Assembly: GCA_026014705.1 (NCBI GenBank)
Contig: JAOZHU010000015.1
Coordinates: forward strand, 152,188-216,187
From: Candidatus Bathyarchaeota archaeon
GTDB lineage: Archaea; Thermoproteota; Bathyarchaeia; Bathyarchaeales; Bathycorpusculaceae
DNA length: 64,000 bases
Reading direction: 5' to 3'
Shown: positions 52,840 through 61,738 of the stretch, in pieces
Layout: every line of letters starts with the position of its first letter
Numbering within the stretch: position 1 is the stretch's first letter
Translations under genes and position numbers: made by a program
Notes under the pieces: generated by a model
What the model saw: the letters and a program-made list of their open reading frames with translations, nothing else
The model's database searches: none
What the model was told of the DNA's origin: nothing

Positions 52840-54282
52840 TTAGTAGGATCTGGCGAAGTAAACTGTTTTCTTCGCTTGTTGTCCGCAGTAGACGCAGTTG
52901 GCAGCAATGCTTTCCTGTTGGAATGGCAATACTCTGATTGTGGCGCCTGTTTCATCTTTGATTTTGGATTCGCATTCGGGGTTGCCGCACCATGATGCTT
53001 TGATGAATCCGCCTTTCTCTTTGAGTGCGTCGGCGAATTCGCTGTAGTTCTGCACTGGTGTAATTTTTTCGTCTAAGGCTTTTTTTGCTCTATTGTAGAG
53101 GTTGCTTTGGATTTCTTCGAGAAGCTTTTCCACGGCGTCTGCTGCTTCGTCTTCTTTGACTGTGGTTTTCTGGTATGTGTCGCGTCTTGCCACGGTAACT
53201 TGCTGCTGTTTAAGGTCTCTGGGGCCTATCTCTATCCTGACGGGTACGCCTTTTAGCTCCCACTGGTTGAATTTCCAGCCTGGCGTGTACTCTTCCCTGT
53301 CATCTACAACTACTGAGAGGTTTTTTGCTTTGAGTTTGGCGGCTGTTTCTTTGGCTTTGGCGGTTATGGCAGTTGAGTCAGCGCCTTTGTAGGGTATGGG
53401 CACTATGACTACTTGCACTGGGGCGACTTTAGGCGGCAAGACTAAGCCTTTGTCGTCGCCGTGAACCATGACCACTGCGCCTATCAATCGTGTGGTGATG
53501 CCCCATGAAGTCTGCCAAACGTAATGCTCTTTCTCGTCTTCGCCGATGAATTTTATGTCGAAAACATGTGCGAAGTTTTGACCAAGGTTATGGCTGGTTC
53601 CCATTTGAAGCGCTTTGCCGTCAGGCATCATTGCTTCCAGCGCGGTTGTGTAGTGTGCGCCGGCGAATTTTTCGCTGTCGCTTTTGACGCCGATTAGAAC
53701 TGGAATCGCCAAGTAGCTTTCCATCACGTCTTTGTATTCCTGCAGGATGTCCATGACTTCTTTTTCTGCTTCTTCGCTGGTTGCATGTGCGGTGTGTCCT
53801 TCTTGCCAGAGGAACTCTCGGGTTCTTAGGAAGAGTTTAGTGGCTTTGGTTTCCCAGCGGACGATGTTGCACCACTGGTTGATTTTAACTGGCAGGTCTC
53901 TCCAACTTCTTATCCACTTGGCGAATGTGGCGTACATTATGGTTTCAGATGTGGGTCTCACCGCGAGTTTTTCTTCGAGAGGTGTGTCTCCGCCTTGGGT
54001 TATCCACGCCACTTCAGGCACGAAGCCTGCGAAGTGTTCGGATTCTTTTTTCAGGAAGCCTTCGGGTATGAACATGGGAAAATACACGTTTCTGTGTCCT
54101 GTTGCCCTTATTTTTTTGTTGAAGATTTCTTGGATTTTTTCCCACATGGCGTAGGCGTCTTCGCGGATTATCATGCAGCCTTTTACAGGCGCGTAATCTG
54201 CTAATTCCGATTTTAAGATGACTTCAGTGTACCATTCGGAGAAGTCTTCGCTTTTCTTTACTGTTACTCCAGTGTCTGACAT
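52840..54282 (-). CDS. proS: Prolyl-tRNA synthetase, archaeal/eukaryotic type
   Basis: 480 residues from ATG 54282. The frame extends to 54393, but a TATA-like TTATATGC near 54318-54326 lies in that extension, so the internal ATG is preferred. Class II motifs are AYAMWEKIQEIFNKKIRATG, NVYFPMFIPEGFLKKESEHF, and LAVRPTSETIMYATFAKWI. The anticodon-binding domain (VQVVIVPIPYKG; VVVDDREEYTPGWKFNQWEL) follows. The C-terminal zinc-binding extension ends with CVYCGQQAKKTVYFARSY, whose final tyrosine is typical of this type. Confidence 0.95.
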   Translation of the reverse strand: MSDTGVTVKKSEDFSEWYTEVILKSELADYAPVKGCMIIREDAYAMWEKIQEIFNKKIRATGHRNVYFPMFIPEGFLKKESEHFAGFVPEVAWITQGGDTPLEEKLAVRPTSETIMYATFAKWIRSWRDLPVKINQWCNIVRWETKATKLFLRTREFLWQEGHTAHATSEEAEKEVMDILQEYKDVMESYLAIPVLIGVKSDSEKFAGAHYTTALEAMMPDGKALQMGTSHNLGQNFAHVFDIKFIGEDEKEHYVWQTSWGITTRLIGAVVMVHGDDKGLVLPPKVAPVQVVIVPIPYKGADSTAITAKAKETAAKLKAKNLSVVVDDREEYTPGWKFNQWELKGVPVRIEIGPRDLKQQQVTVARRDTYQKTTVKEDEAADAVEKLLEEIQSNLYNRAKKALDEKITPVQNYSEFADALKEKGGFIKASWCGNPECESKIKDETGATIRVLPFQQESIAANCVYCGQQAKKTVYFARSY

Positions 54283-54485
54283 GGCTATTCTCGCATTCTG
54301 TTTTGCACTGGCTGCATATAACGATAACGCAGAAACTTTACCCAAAAAAAGGCAATACACTGCAAACTTGAAAGGCTTACTCGAAGGGTGCATAAAGTGG
54401 CTACTAGCTGCTGTCCAGCAAGATGGATAACTCAGCTTTTCTGCGGTGGAAAGGAAGCGGTGCCGTTTTCTCGGCTGCCCTGTAC

Positions 54486-54509
54486 GTAAAAAAAGATGGT
54501 GTTTGTTGT
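54486..54509 (-). terminator. T-tract downstream of the protease gene
   Basis: On the minus strand, CATCTTTTTTTACG follows the protease stop by about 12 bases; the T7 run is the usual archaeal termination signal. Confidence 0.4.
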
Positions 54510-55217
54510 TTATTTGCCGTATAACGCTTGTATCCCAGCGCTGTCGCCTGAGGCTAAAGTTCTCTTTTTAGTTTCACCTATGCTTGCGTACCCGTACATT
54601 GTCTGCTCAGACCATTTAGACTGGTAAAGGTCAGCTAAGCCAAAACCATGCCCAAGCTCATGCGTAGCAATGTTCTGTAAATCCATCACGCCTGATGTTG
54701 TCGTTGCGTCGCCCCATGTCCAGTAAGTATTGAATACCATGTCAAAGTCGACTATTACTTTTGTGAAGCGGTTGTACCAGATGGTGGTTTGCGCTATGAT
54801 GTTCGTGTTCGAGATGCTGCCGAAGACTATTTCGTTGATTCTGTCCGGTGTGTCTGTTTCAACGACCAAGCCTGAAGACTGTTTGACTAAGCCAAAGATT
54901 TCTTTGCTTGTGTACTTATCCCATTCTTCTCCGCTGCTCGTTAAGGTTGTAAGAACAATGGTAGCGTCGAGTCCTATGCCTGAAGTGTCTACTTCAATGT
55001 TCACTGGGAATGTTGTCCATTTGGCGAAGATTGAGTAGCCACTGCCTGCACTGTTGGCTGCATTGGCGCTGCTTGACCCCTTCGCGTAGTGGTCTTCTGC
55101 TCTGAGGTCGTAGACTACTTTGACTATTTCTGGTCTGGTGTCTGCAAATACTAATGGTATCGCTGCCAGAAACATGGCTATCAGTGCTATTGCCCAAATC
55201 TTCATTAACCTCGTCAT
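54510..55217 (-). CDS. Secreted matrixin-like metalloprotease
   Basis: 235 residues; the ATG at codon 5 is an alternative start. The signal peptide is about 1-26 (IWAIALIAMFLAAIPLVFA). The zinc motif IATHELGHGFGLADLYQS (about 185-202) is HExxHxxGxxD: the third ligand position is Asp rather than the matrixin His. A Met-turn-like TMYGYA lies about 15 residues later. It is predicted to be exported and to cleave extracellular proteins or peptides. A C-terminal membrane anchor is absent. The neighbour downstream on the strand is proS, after a terminator-like T-tract. Confidence 0.75.
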   Translation of the reverse strand: MTRLMKIWAIALIAMFLAAIPLVFADTRPEIVKVVYDLRAEDHYAKGSSSANAANSAGSGYSIFAKWTTFPVNIEVDTSGIGLDATIVLTTLTSSGEEWDKYTSKEIFGLVKQSSGLVVETDTPDRINEIVFGSISNTNIIAQTTIWYNRFTKVIVDFDMVFNTYWTWGDATTTSGVMDLQNIATHELGHGFGLADLYQSKWSEQTMYGYASIGETKKRTLASGDSAGIQALYGK

Positions 55218-55359
55218 GAATTCAACTTGGTCTTATTGCGCTATTAAGTTTTGCTCTGACCAAAACAAGCCTAATCAGAAGTTTTCCGCTATGCAGATTT
55301 TCCCAATAGCCCTGAACAAAATTCAGATTTCCCGCGTCGAGAACAAGCAGCAACTGCTT

Positions 55360-55803
55360 TCACTGCGGCTTCTTTCTAAAACCACTGTAAACAATTAACA
55401 GTAGAAGGGGCACTAGAACCGCGATTTTGAATGCAACAAGCTCCTGCATGATTGAAACAGCCAGAAAAACCGTCGGGACTATGCCTAACAAGCCGTAAAC
55501 AAAAACAAGCTTCAGCAATCTGCTTGATTTCACACCTGCCATGTAGCCTTCTCCGAAGAATAAATCCGCCAGTTTACCGAACCCCATCGTGCACGATTTG
55601 CAGTAATAGCACGAATTGCAGCCAAGCTTCCTCAATATCCCAAAGACCGCTACCAACGCGGAAACCAAAAAGAGCCATCCAACAAGCGAACTGAAGGACC
55701 AGCAAGCGACTGCCCCAAGCACTATCCAAAGGGCAATCGCGAGGTTGCCGAAAACAAGCAAGTTTCTAGAATATTCTTTTGACTCAGCGCTGATATGCGA
55801 CAA
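55360..55803 (-). CDS. Four-helix membrane protein with a cysteine cluster
   Basis: 147 residues with about four membrane segments: LAIALWIVLGAVACW, LVGWLFLVSALVAVFGI, LVFVYGLLGIVPTVFLAV and AVLVPLLLLIVYSG. Between the second and third segments lies RKLGCNSCYYCKSCTMGFGK, where four cysteines (CxxCxxCxxC) could bind an iron-sulfur cluster, zinc or heme-free metal. A KKPQ tail follows the last helix. Similar proteins occur in archaeal genomes without a known role. It stands alone on the minus strand, upstream of the secreted protease. Confidence 0.7.
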   Translation of the reverse strand: MSHISAESKEYSRNLLVFGNLAIALWIVLGAVACWSFSSLVGWLFLVSALVAVFGILRKLGCNSCYYCKSCTMGFGKLADLFFGEGYMAGVKSSRLLKLVFVYGLLGIVPTVFLAVSIMQELVAFKIAVLVPLLLLIVYSGFRKKPQ

Positions 55804-55885
55804 CTCCGTTTGCAGTAATTATCCTACTGGCTTTAATAGGTACTCCTCAGGAAACATAAATCCATTCATGGCAAAAAGCTGTTTC

Positions 55886-55962
55886 TGGTGGACCGGTGGG
55901 GATTTGAACCCCAGACCTCCTGAGTGCAAGTCAGGCGTTCATACCAACTGAACTACCGGCCC
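55886..55962 (-). tRNA. tRNA-Ala(UGC)
   Basis: On the minus strand, acceptor GGGCCGG (55962-55956) pairs with CCGGTCC through one G-T pair. The anticodon arm is CCTGA-CTTGCAC-TCAGG, anticodon TGC. The T arm is CTGGG-GTTCAAAT-CCCCA in this region. The 3' ACCA is encoded (55889-55886), unlike the other two tRNAs here. No intron. A TATA-like CTAAATATC lies about 38 bases upstream. Confidence 0.93.
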
Positions 55963-56194
55963 GCGATCAAGTTTCTGAAACTAAAACAAGGCACCTTGAT
56001 ATTTAGGTTTTGCCGCACAAACCACCCAAACCCGTAGCACGCTAAAGCACACAGAGACACTCAAAAGACCACACAGCAACCCGCAGCAACCAAAAAGCAC
56101 TTAAAAGACCCAATTTACAGAAAAAAAAACAGCAACACAAAACAAAAAAAACATAGAATAAATAAAAGTGATTAGCAGTTAAGCTTCAGAAAGT
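55963..56194. other. A/C-rich intergenic stretch
   Basis: The plus strand is rich in A and C with long A-runs (around 56121-56152). It holds the tRNA-Ala promoter (minus strand, near 56000) and possibly the terminator T-tracts of the minus-strand zinc-protein gene. No gene is seen. Confidence 0.4.
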
Positions 56195-56335
56195 TTAGTA
56201 TCGTCTTCTCGGGGGTCTCTTCTTTGACCAGCATTCTCGGCAGTAAACCGGCCTGTTTGGATCAGGCTTGAACGGCACTTCACATTCCTGACCACATTCA
56301 GAGCAAACTGCCTTATGCATTTCTTTCTCGGCCAT
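56195..56335 (-). CDS. 46-residue CxxC-x17-CxxC zinc protein
   Basis: ATG 56335 (minus strand) to TAA 56195 encodes 46 residues. Cys pairs at 11/14 and 32/35 are separated by 17 residues, with CEVPFKPDPNRPVYCREC in between. This matches the small CxxC-x17-CxxC zinc-ribbon family common in archaea. The C-terminus is basic (KKRPPRRRY), fitting nucleic-acid binding. GGAGTTG precedes the ATG, and a TATA-like TTTTATATGC lies near 56412-56421 on the minus strand. The role of the family is unknown to me. Confidence 0.8.
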   Translation of the reverse strand: MAEKEMHKAVCSECGQECEVPFKPDPNRPVYCRECWSKKRPPRRRY

Positions 56336-56509
56336 CGACTATTTCAACTCCTTATGTTTGTTTATGTGCAAAAATCGCTTCTTGCACGGCGAACCTATGC
56401 TCTGCGAAGCAGCATATAAAATTTGTCATAAGGAAAACAGCAAAGTTCTCGGCTCCGATCTTTTCGGATTGTTACAGTTTGTGGCGAACATGGCGTTTGA
56501 GGCGGCTAC

Positions 56510-56545
56510 CTGCTCGGAGCAGTCTATAGCTCACTTATATAAACG
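56510..56545 (+). repeat. CTATAG intergenic element, copy 5
   Basis: TGCTCGGAGCAGTCTATAGC (56511-56530), then TCACTTATATAAACGAG. The first part includes the inverted repeat TGCTC-G-GAGCA. It matches copies 1 and 3. It lies between the minus-strand zinc-protein gene and the plus-strand adenosine-specific kinase. Confidence 0.55.
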
Positions 56546-56799
56546 AGCGTGAAAAGTGGCGTTTTCATTTAGAATAGGCTCAGTTATTATACAGCTCGAA
56601 GAACCGTTGGTCATTAATTAACGCGCTCAAGGGGACTGACATACACGAAGAACATTTTAGCAGAATTTTTCATAAACAATTGTCCTTCCACATAGCCAAA
56701 TTCAGGTTCGAGCGCATGCTCTTTACATCGCACTCGCATCGTAATCCGCATAATTTAAAAAAGCAAGGCTTGCCAATACTTCTTCTCGGAGAAGTCAAA

Positions 56800-57288
56800 A
56801 TGCTCGAGTTTAAAACCGTCAAAATCGAGCCGCCCCGAGACTGCAACGTGATTCTAGGCATGGCCCACTTCATAAAAACAGGTGAAGACCTCTACGAAGC
56901 CCTAGTAAACGCTACACCGACCATAAAGTTTGGAATAGGCTTCTGCGAAAGCTCAGGACCTTGCTTAGTAAGACACGAAGGAAACGACAATGAACTGCAG
57001 CGTTCAGCAGCAGAAAAAGCCTTCGAAATCGCCTGCGGACACAGCTTTATAATATACCTGAAAAACGCTTACCCCATCAACGTCTTAGACAAAATCAAAA
57101 AAGTGCCTGAAGTCTGCACAATTTTCGCAGCCACCGCAAACCCACTGGAAATCTTAATCGCAGAAACACAACAAGGAAGAGGCATCATAGGCGTCGTTGA
57201 CGGACAGAAAAGCAAAGGCATAGAAACAGAAGAACACATCAAAGAACGGCGAGAATTCCTGAGAAAAATAGGCTACAAACTAGGCTAA
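56800..57288 (+). CDS. Adenosine-specific kinase (DUF355 family)
   Basis: 162 residues from ATG 56800. The frame opens at 56680, but a TATA-like ATTTAAAAAA (about 56753-56762) and CGGAGAAG before the ATG support the internal start. Family features are [20 protein letters not shown], the conserved [20 protein letters not shown] (about 45-64), [20 protein letters not shown], and a late [11 protein letters not shown]. An archaeal member has been reported to bind or phosphorylate adenosine. The end overlaps the convergent dehydratase gene by 9 bases. Confidence 0.85.
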   Translation: MLEFKTVKIEPPRDCNVILGMAHFIKTGEDLYEALVNATPTIKFGIGFCESSGPCLVRHEGNDNELQRSAAEKAFEIACGHSFIIYLKNAYPINVLDKIKKVPEVCTIFAATANPLEILIAETQQGRGIIGVVDGQKSKGIETEEHIKERREFLRKIGYKLG

Positions 57289-58263
57289 ACCACGCACCTT
57301 GCCACTTGCAGCAACTATACTCCGAAATAGCCCAGCATCAATATTACCGCCAGTCACCACAGCAACAACAGTCTTACCAGCAAACATGCTGCTCTTCCCT
57401 AAAATAGGCGCAACAGCCGCCGCGCCAGAGCCCTCCGCAACCTGCTTTTCCCTTGCCCAAAGAAAATACATAGCACGCCTTATCGTTTCTTCACTCACCA
57501 ACAGCACTTTATCAACATAATCCTGAATCACCCTGAACGTAATGGCGCCTTCTTCGATTCCGCCTGAAAGACCCTCCGCAACGGTATCAGCAACTCGAGT
57601 TTCAACAATCCTCCCCGCCCTCAGCGACTCATACATCACAGGCGACGCTTCAGACTGCACACCGATGAGCTGCACACCTGCTTTAACACTCTTCACGGCT
57701 ATGCTTACCCCAGAAATCAAACCGCCGCCACCAACAGGCACAATAACAACATCAACCGACGGCAGAGCTTCAATAATCTCCAACCCGACAGTCCCGTGAC
57801 CCGCAACTATCCACTTATCATTATACGGCGAAACATACACACACTTGTCTTCCGCCGCGAGTTGCTTGGCTTTCCGCTCCGCTTCATCATAGGTTTCACC
57901 AAACAAAACAACCTCGGCACCATGCTCCTTCATGCCCACAATCTTGATTCTCGCCGTAGCCTCAGGCACAACAATCGTGACAGGAAACTTTAACATTTTC
58001 GCAGCATAAGCAACAGCCAAACCATGATTACCCGCAGAAGCAGTTACTATTCTTGCCTTCTCTTCTGCACTCAGATTCAAAAGCTTGTTGAAGGCACCTC
58101 GCGGCTTGAAAGAATTTGTAACCTGCAGATTTTCAAGCTTTAACCATACCTCGCCACCGCAAAGTTTGCTCAAAAACCGCGAATGCTTCAAAGGCGTGCA
58201 TCTGACAAACGGCGCCACAGCTTTTCGTGCATCTAAGATATCCTCAAAGCTAATCACAGGCAT
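57280..58263 (-). CDS. Threonine/serine dehydratase, PLP-dependent
   Basis: 327 residues, fold type II. The PLP lysine is in [15 protein letters not shown] (about 49-63). [18 protein letters not shown] (about 73-90), the phosphate-binding [16 protein letters not shown] (about 174-189) and a C-terminal TGGNID motif are clear. It deaminates threonine to 2-oxobutyrate (isoleucine precursor) or serine to pyruvate. There is no C-terminal regulatory ACT domain, so it could be catabolic or an uninhibited biosynthetic form. Serine racemases share the fold. Confidence 0.88.
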   Translation of the reverse strand: MPVISFEDILDARKAVAPFVRCTPLKHSRFLSKLCGGEVWLKLENLQVTNSFKPRGAFNKLLNLSAEEKARIVTASAGNHGLAVAYAAKMLKFPVTIVVPEATARIKIVGMKEHGAEVVLFGETYDEAERKAKQLAAEDKCVYVSPYNDKWIVAGHGTVGLEIIEALPSVDVVIVPVGGGGLISGVSIAVKSVKAGVQLIGVQSEASPVMYESLRAGRIVETRVADTVAEGLSGGIEEGAITFRVIQDYVDKVLLVSEETIRRAMYFLWAREKQVAEGSGAAAVAPILGKSSMFAGKTVVAVVTGGNIDAGLFRSIVAASGKVRGLA

Positions 58264-58362
58264 CCGCAGAAGTTTCCTCCACCAGCCTTAATAACCTTAA
58301 GTAAACACCCATAAACTACTCACTTCGATTAAAACATCAAAACAGAAAAAGATGAGCCCTCC

Positions 58363-59191
58363 ATGACCCCTCCAGAAACCACCCAAGCAGCTGATTCGTT
58401 TAGAAACCACGCGCTGCAACAACAGCAGCTCCTAAGGCAAAGAATGAGCAAAATCAAACACAAAATCGCAGTAATAAGCGGAAAAGGTGGAGTAGGCAAG
58501 AGCACCGTAACAGTGAACCTCGCCTCAGCCTTCGCATCCAAAAACAAACGCGTGGGCATATTAGACGCGGACATTCACGGACCAAGCGTGCCTAAACTCC
58601 TCAGCTTGACAGGGCAACACCTGAAAGTGGGACCGCCAGGAGCCTTCCCAGTCACAGGACCCTTAGGAATAAAAGCCGTTTCAATAGACTTCTTTTTGCC
58701 AGAAGAAGGACTCCCAACCATTTGGCGAGGACCACTTAAAATGACGGCTATACGACAATTTCTATCAGACATCGTCTGGGGCGAACTAGACATACTCTTC
58801 ATCGACTTGCCGCCGGGAACAGGCGACGAACCCCTGAGCATCGCGCAGCTCTTGCCTGACATTGACGGCGTCATAATCGTCACGATGCCTTCGGAGCTTT
58901 CACGTGTCGTTGTCAAGAAGGCAAACTTTCGCACAGAGAGTAGGCATGCCCATAATAGGCGTTGTTGAAAACATGAGCGGTTTTGTCTGCCCTGCTTGCG
59001 GAGAAAAAATCGACATATTCCAGTCCGGTGGCGGGAAAAAATTGGCTGAGGAAGCCAATGTTCCTTTCCTCGGAAGCATACCCATAGACCCACAAGTAAG
59101 TATTGGCTTAGAAAACGGGCTGCCTTTCGCCGATGGAGCCACAAATTCTCCAGCAGCAAAAGCTTTCATCGGCATCGTTGAAAAAAATTGA
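58363..59191 (+). pseudogene. Mrp/ApbC/NBP35-type iron-sulfur carrier ATPase, frameshifted
   Basis: The first frame encodes the P-loop [53 protein letters not shown] and [13 protein letters not shown], then runs into an unrelated end with a stop at 58966-58968. The conserved continuation [20 protein letters not shown], a CPACG metal motif and IPIDPQVSIGLENGLPF are in another frame up to 59191. The break lies at about 58921-58925 (GCA-A-ACT), equivalent to one extra or two missing bases. Without it the protein would be about 276 residues, normal for the family. It may be a true pseudogene or an assembly error; iron-sulfur carriers are often important. Confidence 0.8.
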
Positions 59192-59345
59192 AACTTTCCT
59201 GACTGAAAAAGAGAAACCACCCCCGCAATAGGCTACCAGCTAACCGATGCAAAACAGAAATTTCTGCTTTCGCAACCGTGCCTCTGAAGAGCTTTATAAA
59301 AAAGATGTGGAGAGCTGATTTTACTCTCGTTACTACTCGTTGCTG

Positions 59346-59633
59346 CTATGCTTTTGAGAGAGTTATTTCTATCGTTGAAACCATTCTAGACCTGTTTTCG
59401 CCTTCCCTCGGCGGCATCTCTGCTGTTCCTATAGCTATGCAGGTAACTTTCAAGTCTTTAATGAACCGACTTCGCGCAATTTCCGCAACATCAACCGCCG
59501 TAGTTATCGCCTGTCCTCTAGCCTTCAGCGTTATCTCCTTAGTGTTGCTCTCTGAGAAAGCTGTTATAATAGCAAGCACATAGCTCATGGGTGGTTTGTT
59601 TCCAACGAAAATAACATCAGATTTTTCTGCCAT
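59346..59633 (-). CDS. albA: Alba chromatin/RNA-binding protein
   Basis: 95 residues from ATG 59633, preceded by AAGGAGTGA; GTG 59645 is the alternative. The fold is recognised from VIFVGNKPPMSYVLAIITAF (about 7-26), ITLKARGQAITTAVDVAEIA and the final RMVSTIEITLSK. The lysine of the usual GKKP loop is partly replaced (GNKP). Alba coats DNA and RNA as dimers. A T6 run follows the gene about 45 bases downstream on the minus strand. Confidence 0.92.
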   Translation of the reverse strand: MAEKSDVIFVGNKPPMSYVLAIITAFSESNTKEITLKARGQAITTAVDVAEIARSRFIKDLKVTCIAIGTAEMPPREGENRSRMVSTIEITLSKA

Positions 59634-59910
59634 TTTCCTATTCACTCCTTTTTATTGTTCAATGTATTCTGCGTAACGTCCTATGCTTCCTCTCCTTGAA
59701 CACGGAACGTTACTGCTCATATGCCTAAACTTCCTTATAAACGCAATTCAATACGCGCCACTTCCACTTATCATAAGAGCCCCTTCCCAAATAACGCTAC
59801 ATATCCCCCGCACCGAAGTCCTCCAAGAACCTATTTTCTCAAACCCTGCGAACCGCAGTAAACATGCGGCTAATAACTACATATTTAAGCCTCTAAAGGA
59901 GAATAACTAA

Positions 59911-61440
59911 TTGAGGGAAATCTTGGGACCAAAAAACAACTCGCTCATAGCCTATAATGTTCTGGAGAAGAAGATTATTAATTCTAACTTCTGCACGCTA
60001 TGTGGAGCCTGTGAGGCTGTCTGCCCCGTTGGTGCGGTTCAGATTGAAGGAGACCAAGTTAAACGGGTTTACAACTGCGCCGACGACTTAGACCTGTGCC
60101 CAATATGCTATGAGATATGTCCCCATTCAGAGGCGCTTCTCCTCAGAAGCCTGAAATGTGTTTCCAACGCACCGCTCAAGAACGAGGCTTTTGGGTACTA
60201 TCGAAAAATCGTCATAGCTCAGGCAGCGGAAGAAAGCCTGAGAGTTCAGAGTGGCGGCGGTGGCGTTGTTACAGCTCTTTTGAAGTTTGGTGTAGAAACC
60301 AAGGAGATTGACAGCGCCATAGTGTCATCTGCAGAGCAAGAGCGCCCCTCTAAGCCAAAGGCATCAGTTGCCTTGGTGCCAGATGACATTATTTCAGCGA
60401 TTGGAAGCAAGTTTTTTCCATCCTCAGTTGCAAAGGCGTTTGGAAGTGCAGTAACAGGATATGGAAAAACAAGAATTGCTTATGTCGGGGTTCCCTGTCA
60501 TACCCGTGCCCTTCGCAAAATCGAAGCGTGGCAACACAAGATAGGCAGCAGTTTGAAGATAAGTATCGGTCTCTTCTGTTTCGGAACCTTTTCGCACGCT
60601 TCTCTGTTGGACCATCTGGAAAGGGAATACAATATTTATCCAGCCGAAATTAAGCAAATGCGTTTGTCAAAGGACTTTGTTATTCACACAACCCGCGGCA
60701 TCATAAGAATTCCGCTTGAGGAAATAGAAGATCACATCATGCCCAGCTGCGGTGTGTGCACCGATTTCACCGATGAACTCGCGGACATTTCAGTTGGAGG
60801 CGCCTACCCGTTAGAAGGCTGGTCCACGGTAATCATCAGAACCGAAGCGGGAGAAGATTTCTTCAACAAGGCAGTGGCTAAAGGTGTTTTGCGTGTTCAA
60901 CCGATAGAAGACCAGCCCAGCGTTTACGAGCGAGTCATCAGGGCAGCAATGCAGAAGAGAACTGCTGGGCTCAAGAAGGGGCGAGAACTCGAGAAAACCT
61001 ATGGCTACACTTTTGTGTCTACGATTCCGCTTAGAGAAACCGAATCGCTTGCCCGCGTCAAAGTCGAAGACATCATGACCCGAGATGTCGTAACAGTAAA
61101 CGAAAAACTGCCAATCGATAACCTCTTGAGTCTTATGGTGCAGAAACACCATGTCGGATATCCAGTTCTTAACGAAAAAGGCGACTTGGTTGGGGTCGTG
61201 ACGCTGGAACAGGCTTCGCAGATTGATAAGCAGAAAAGACGCGAAACAACAGTTGAACAAGTAATGCACAAAAAACTTGTCAAAGTGCTGCCGGGAGAAA
61301 CGGGACTTGACGTTTTCAAGAAGATGAGTGAACACGAAATGGGTCGCGTGGTTGTGGTGGACCCAAGCAACAAGTCTAAGCTGCTTGGGATAGTGACGAA
61401 GTCAGATCTAGTAGAGATACTGCTAAAACAGTCAACATAA
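59911..61440 (+). CDS. FrhB/FdhB-like F420-type subunit fused to CBS domains
   Basis: 509 residues from TTG, with AAGGAGA (59896-59902) and a TATA-like CATATTTAAG nearby. The N-terminus holds two 4Fe-4S-type cysteine groups: C28, C31, C34, C38 and C56, C63, C66, C70. The FrhB N- and C-domains follow (about 85-345): VQSGGGGVVTALLKFG, IAYVGVPCHTRALRKIEAW, SIGLFCFGTFSH, MPSCGVCTDFTDELADISVG. The last 125 residues form a CBS pair (VEDIMTRDVVTVNEKLPIDN; VEQVMHKKLVKVLPGETGLD). FrhB-type subunits transfer electrons with FAD and F420. CBS pairs bind adenine nucleotides, so a nucleotide-regulated oxidoreductase is plausible. The electron partner is not in the window. Confidence 0.82.
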   Translation: MREILGPKNNSLIAYNVLEKKIINSNFCTLCGACEAVCPVGAVQIEGDQVKRVYNCADDLDLCPICYEICPHSEALLLRSLKCVSNAPLKNEAFGYYRKIVIAQAAEESLRVQSGGGGVVTALLKFGVETKEIDSAIVSSAEQERPSKPKASVALVPDDIISAIGSKFFPSSVAKAFGSAVTGYGKTRIAYVGVPCHTRALRKIEAWQHKIGSSLKISIGLFCFGTFSHASLLDHLEREYNIYPAEIKQMRLSKDFVIHTTRGIIRIPLEEIEDHIMPSCGVCTDFTDELADISVGGAYPLEGWSTVIIRTEAGEDFFNKAVAKGVLRVQPIEDQPSVYERVIRAAMQKRTAGLKKGRELEKTYGYTFVSTIPLRETESLARVKVEDIMTRDVVTVNEKLPIDNLLSLMVQKHHVGYPVLNEKGDLVGVVTLEQASQIDKQKRRETTVEQVMHKKLVKVLPGETGLDVFKKMSEHEMGRVVVVDPSNKSKLLGIVTKSDLVEILLKQST

Positions 61441-61738
61441 CCACCCAAACCTGCACCATTGGTTTACCCTCTATCGCAGTTTTGCTTGGCGAAAAGAGTG
61501 CACGGCTGATGTTACACAATTCTATCTGACTGCTCGGTTACGCATTGGGGTTTATTTGGTGTTCGGATGCTGTGGAAACAAATTCTCGTAATGTTCCTTT
61601 GGCATGGGTGCTCTTGCTTTCGGGCGATTTTAGCCGAGAAACTTAAATTTTGGTTTTCCCATTTTTGGCTGAGAATCGAAATAACATGTTCATTCCTGTT
61701 TGGGTTCAAATAAGGCTTTGTTCTCAGAGGTGACGTGC

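Noticed and set aside
56358..56552. 64-codon plus-strand frame across the promoter of the zinc-protein gene
   Set aside because: It covers TATA-like sequence and the CTATAG element, shows no domain and has no clear ribosome-binding site.
58900..58970. Programmed frameshifting in the Mrp gene
   Set aside because: GCAAACTTT is not a convincing slippery site and no downstream stem is apparent; a mutation or sequence error is simpler.
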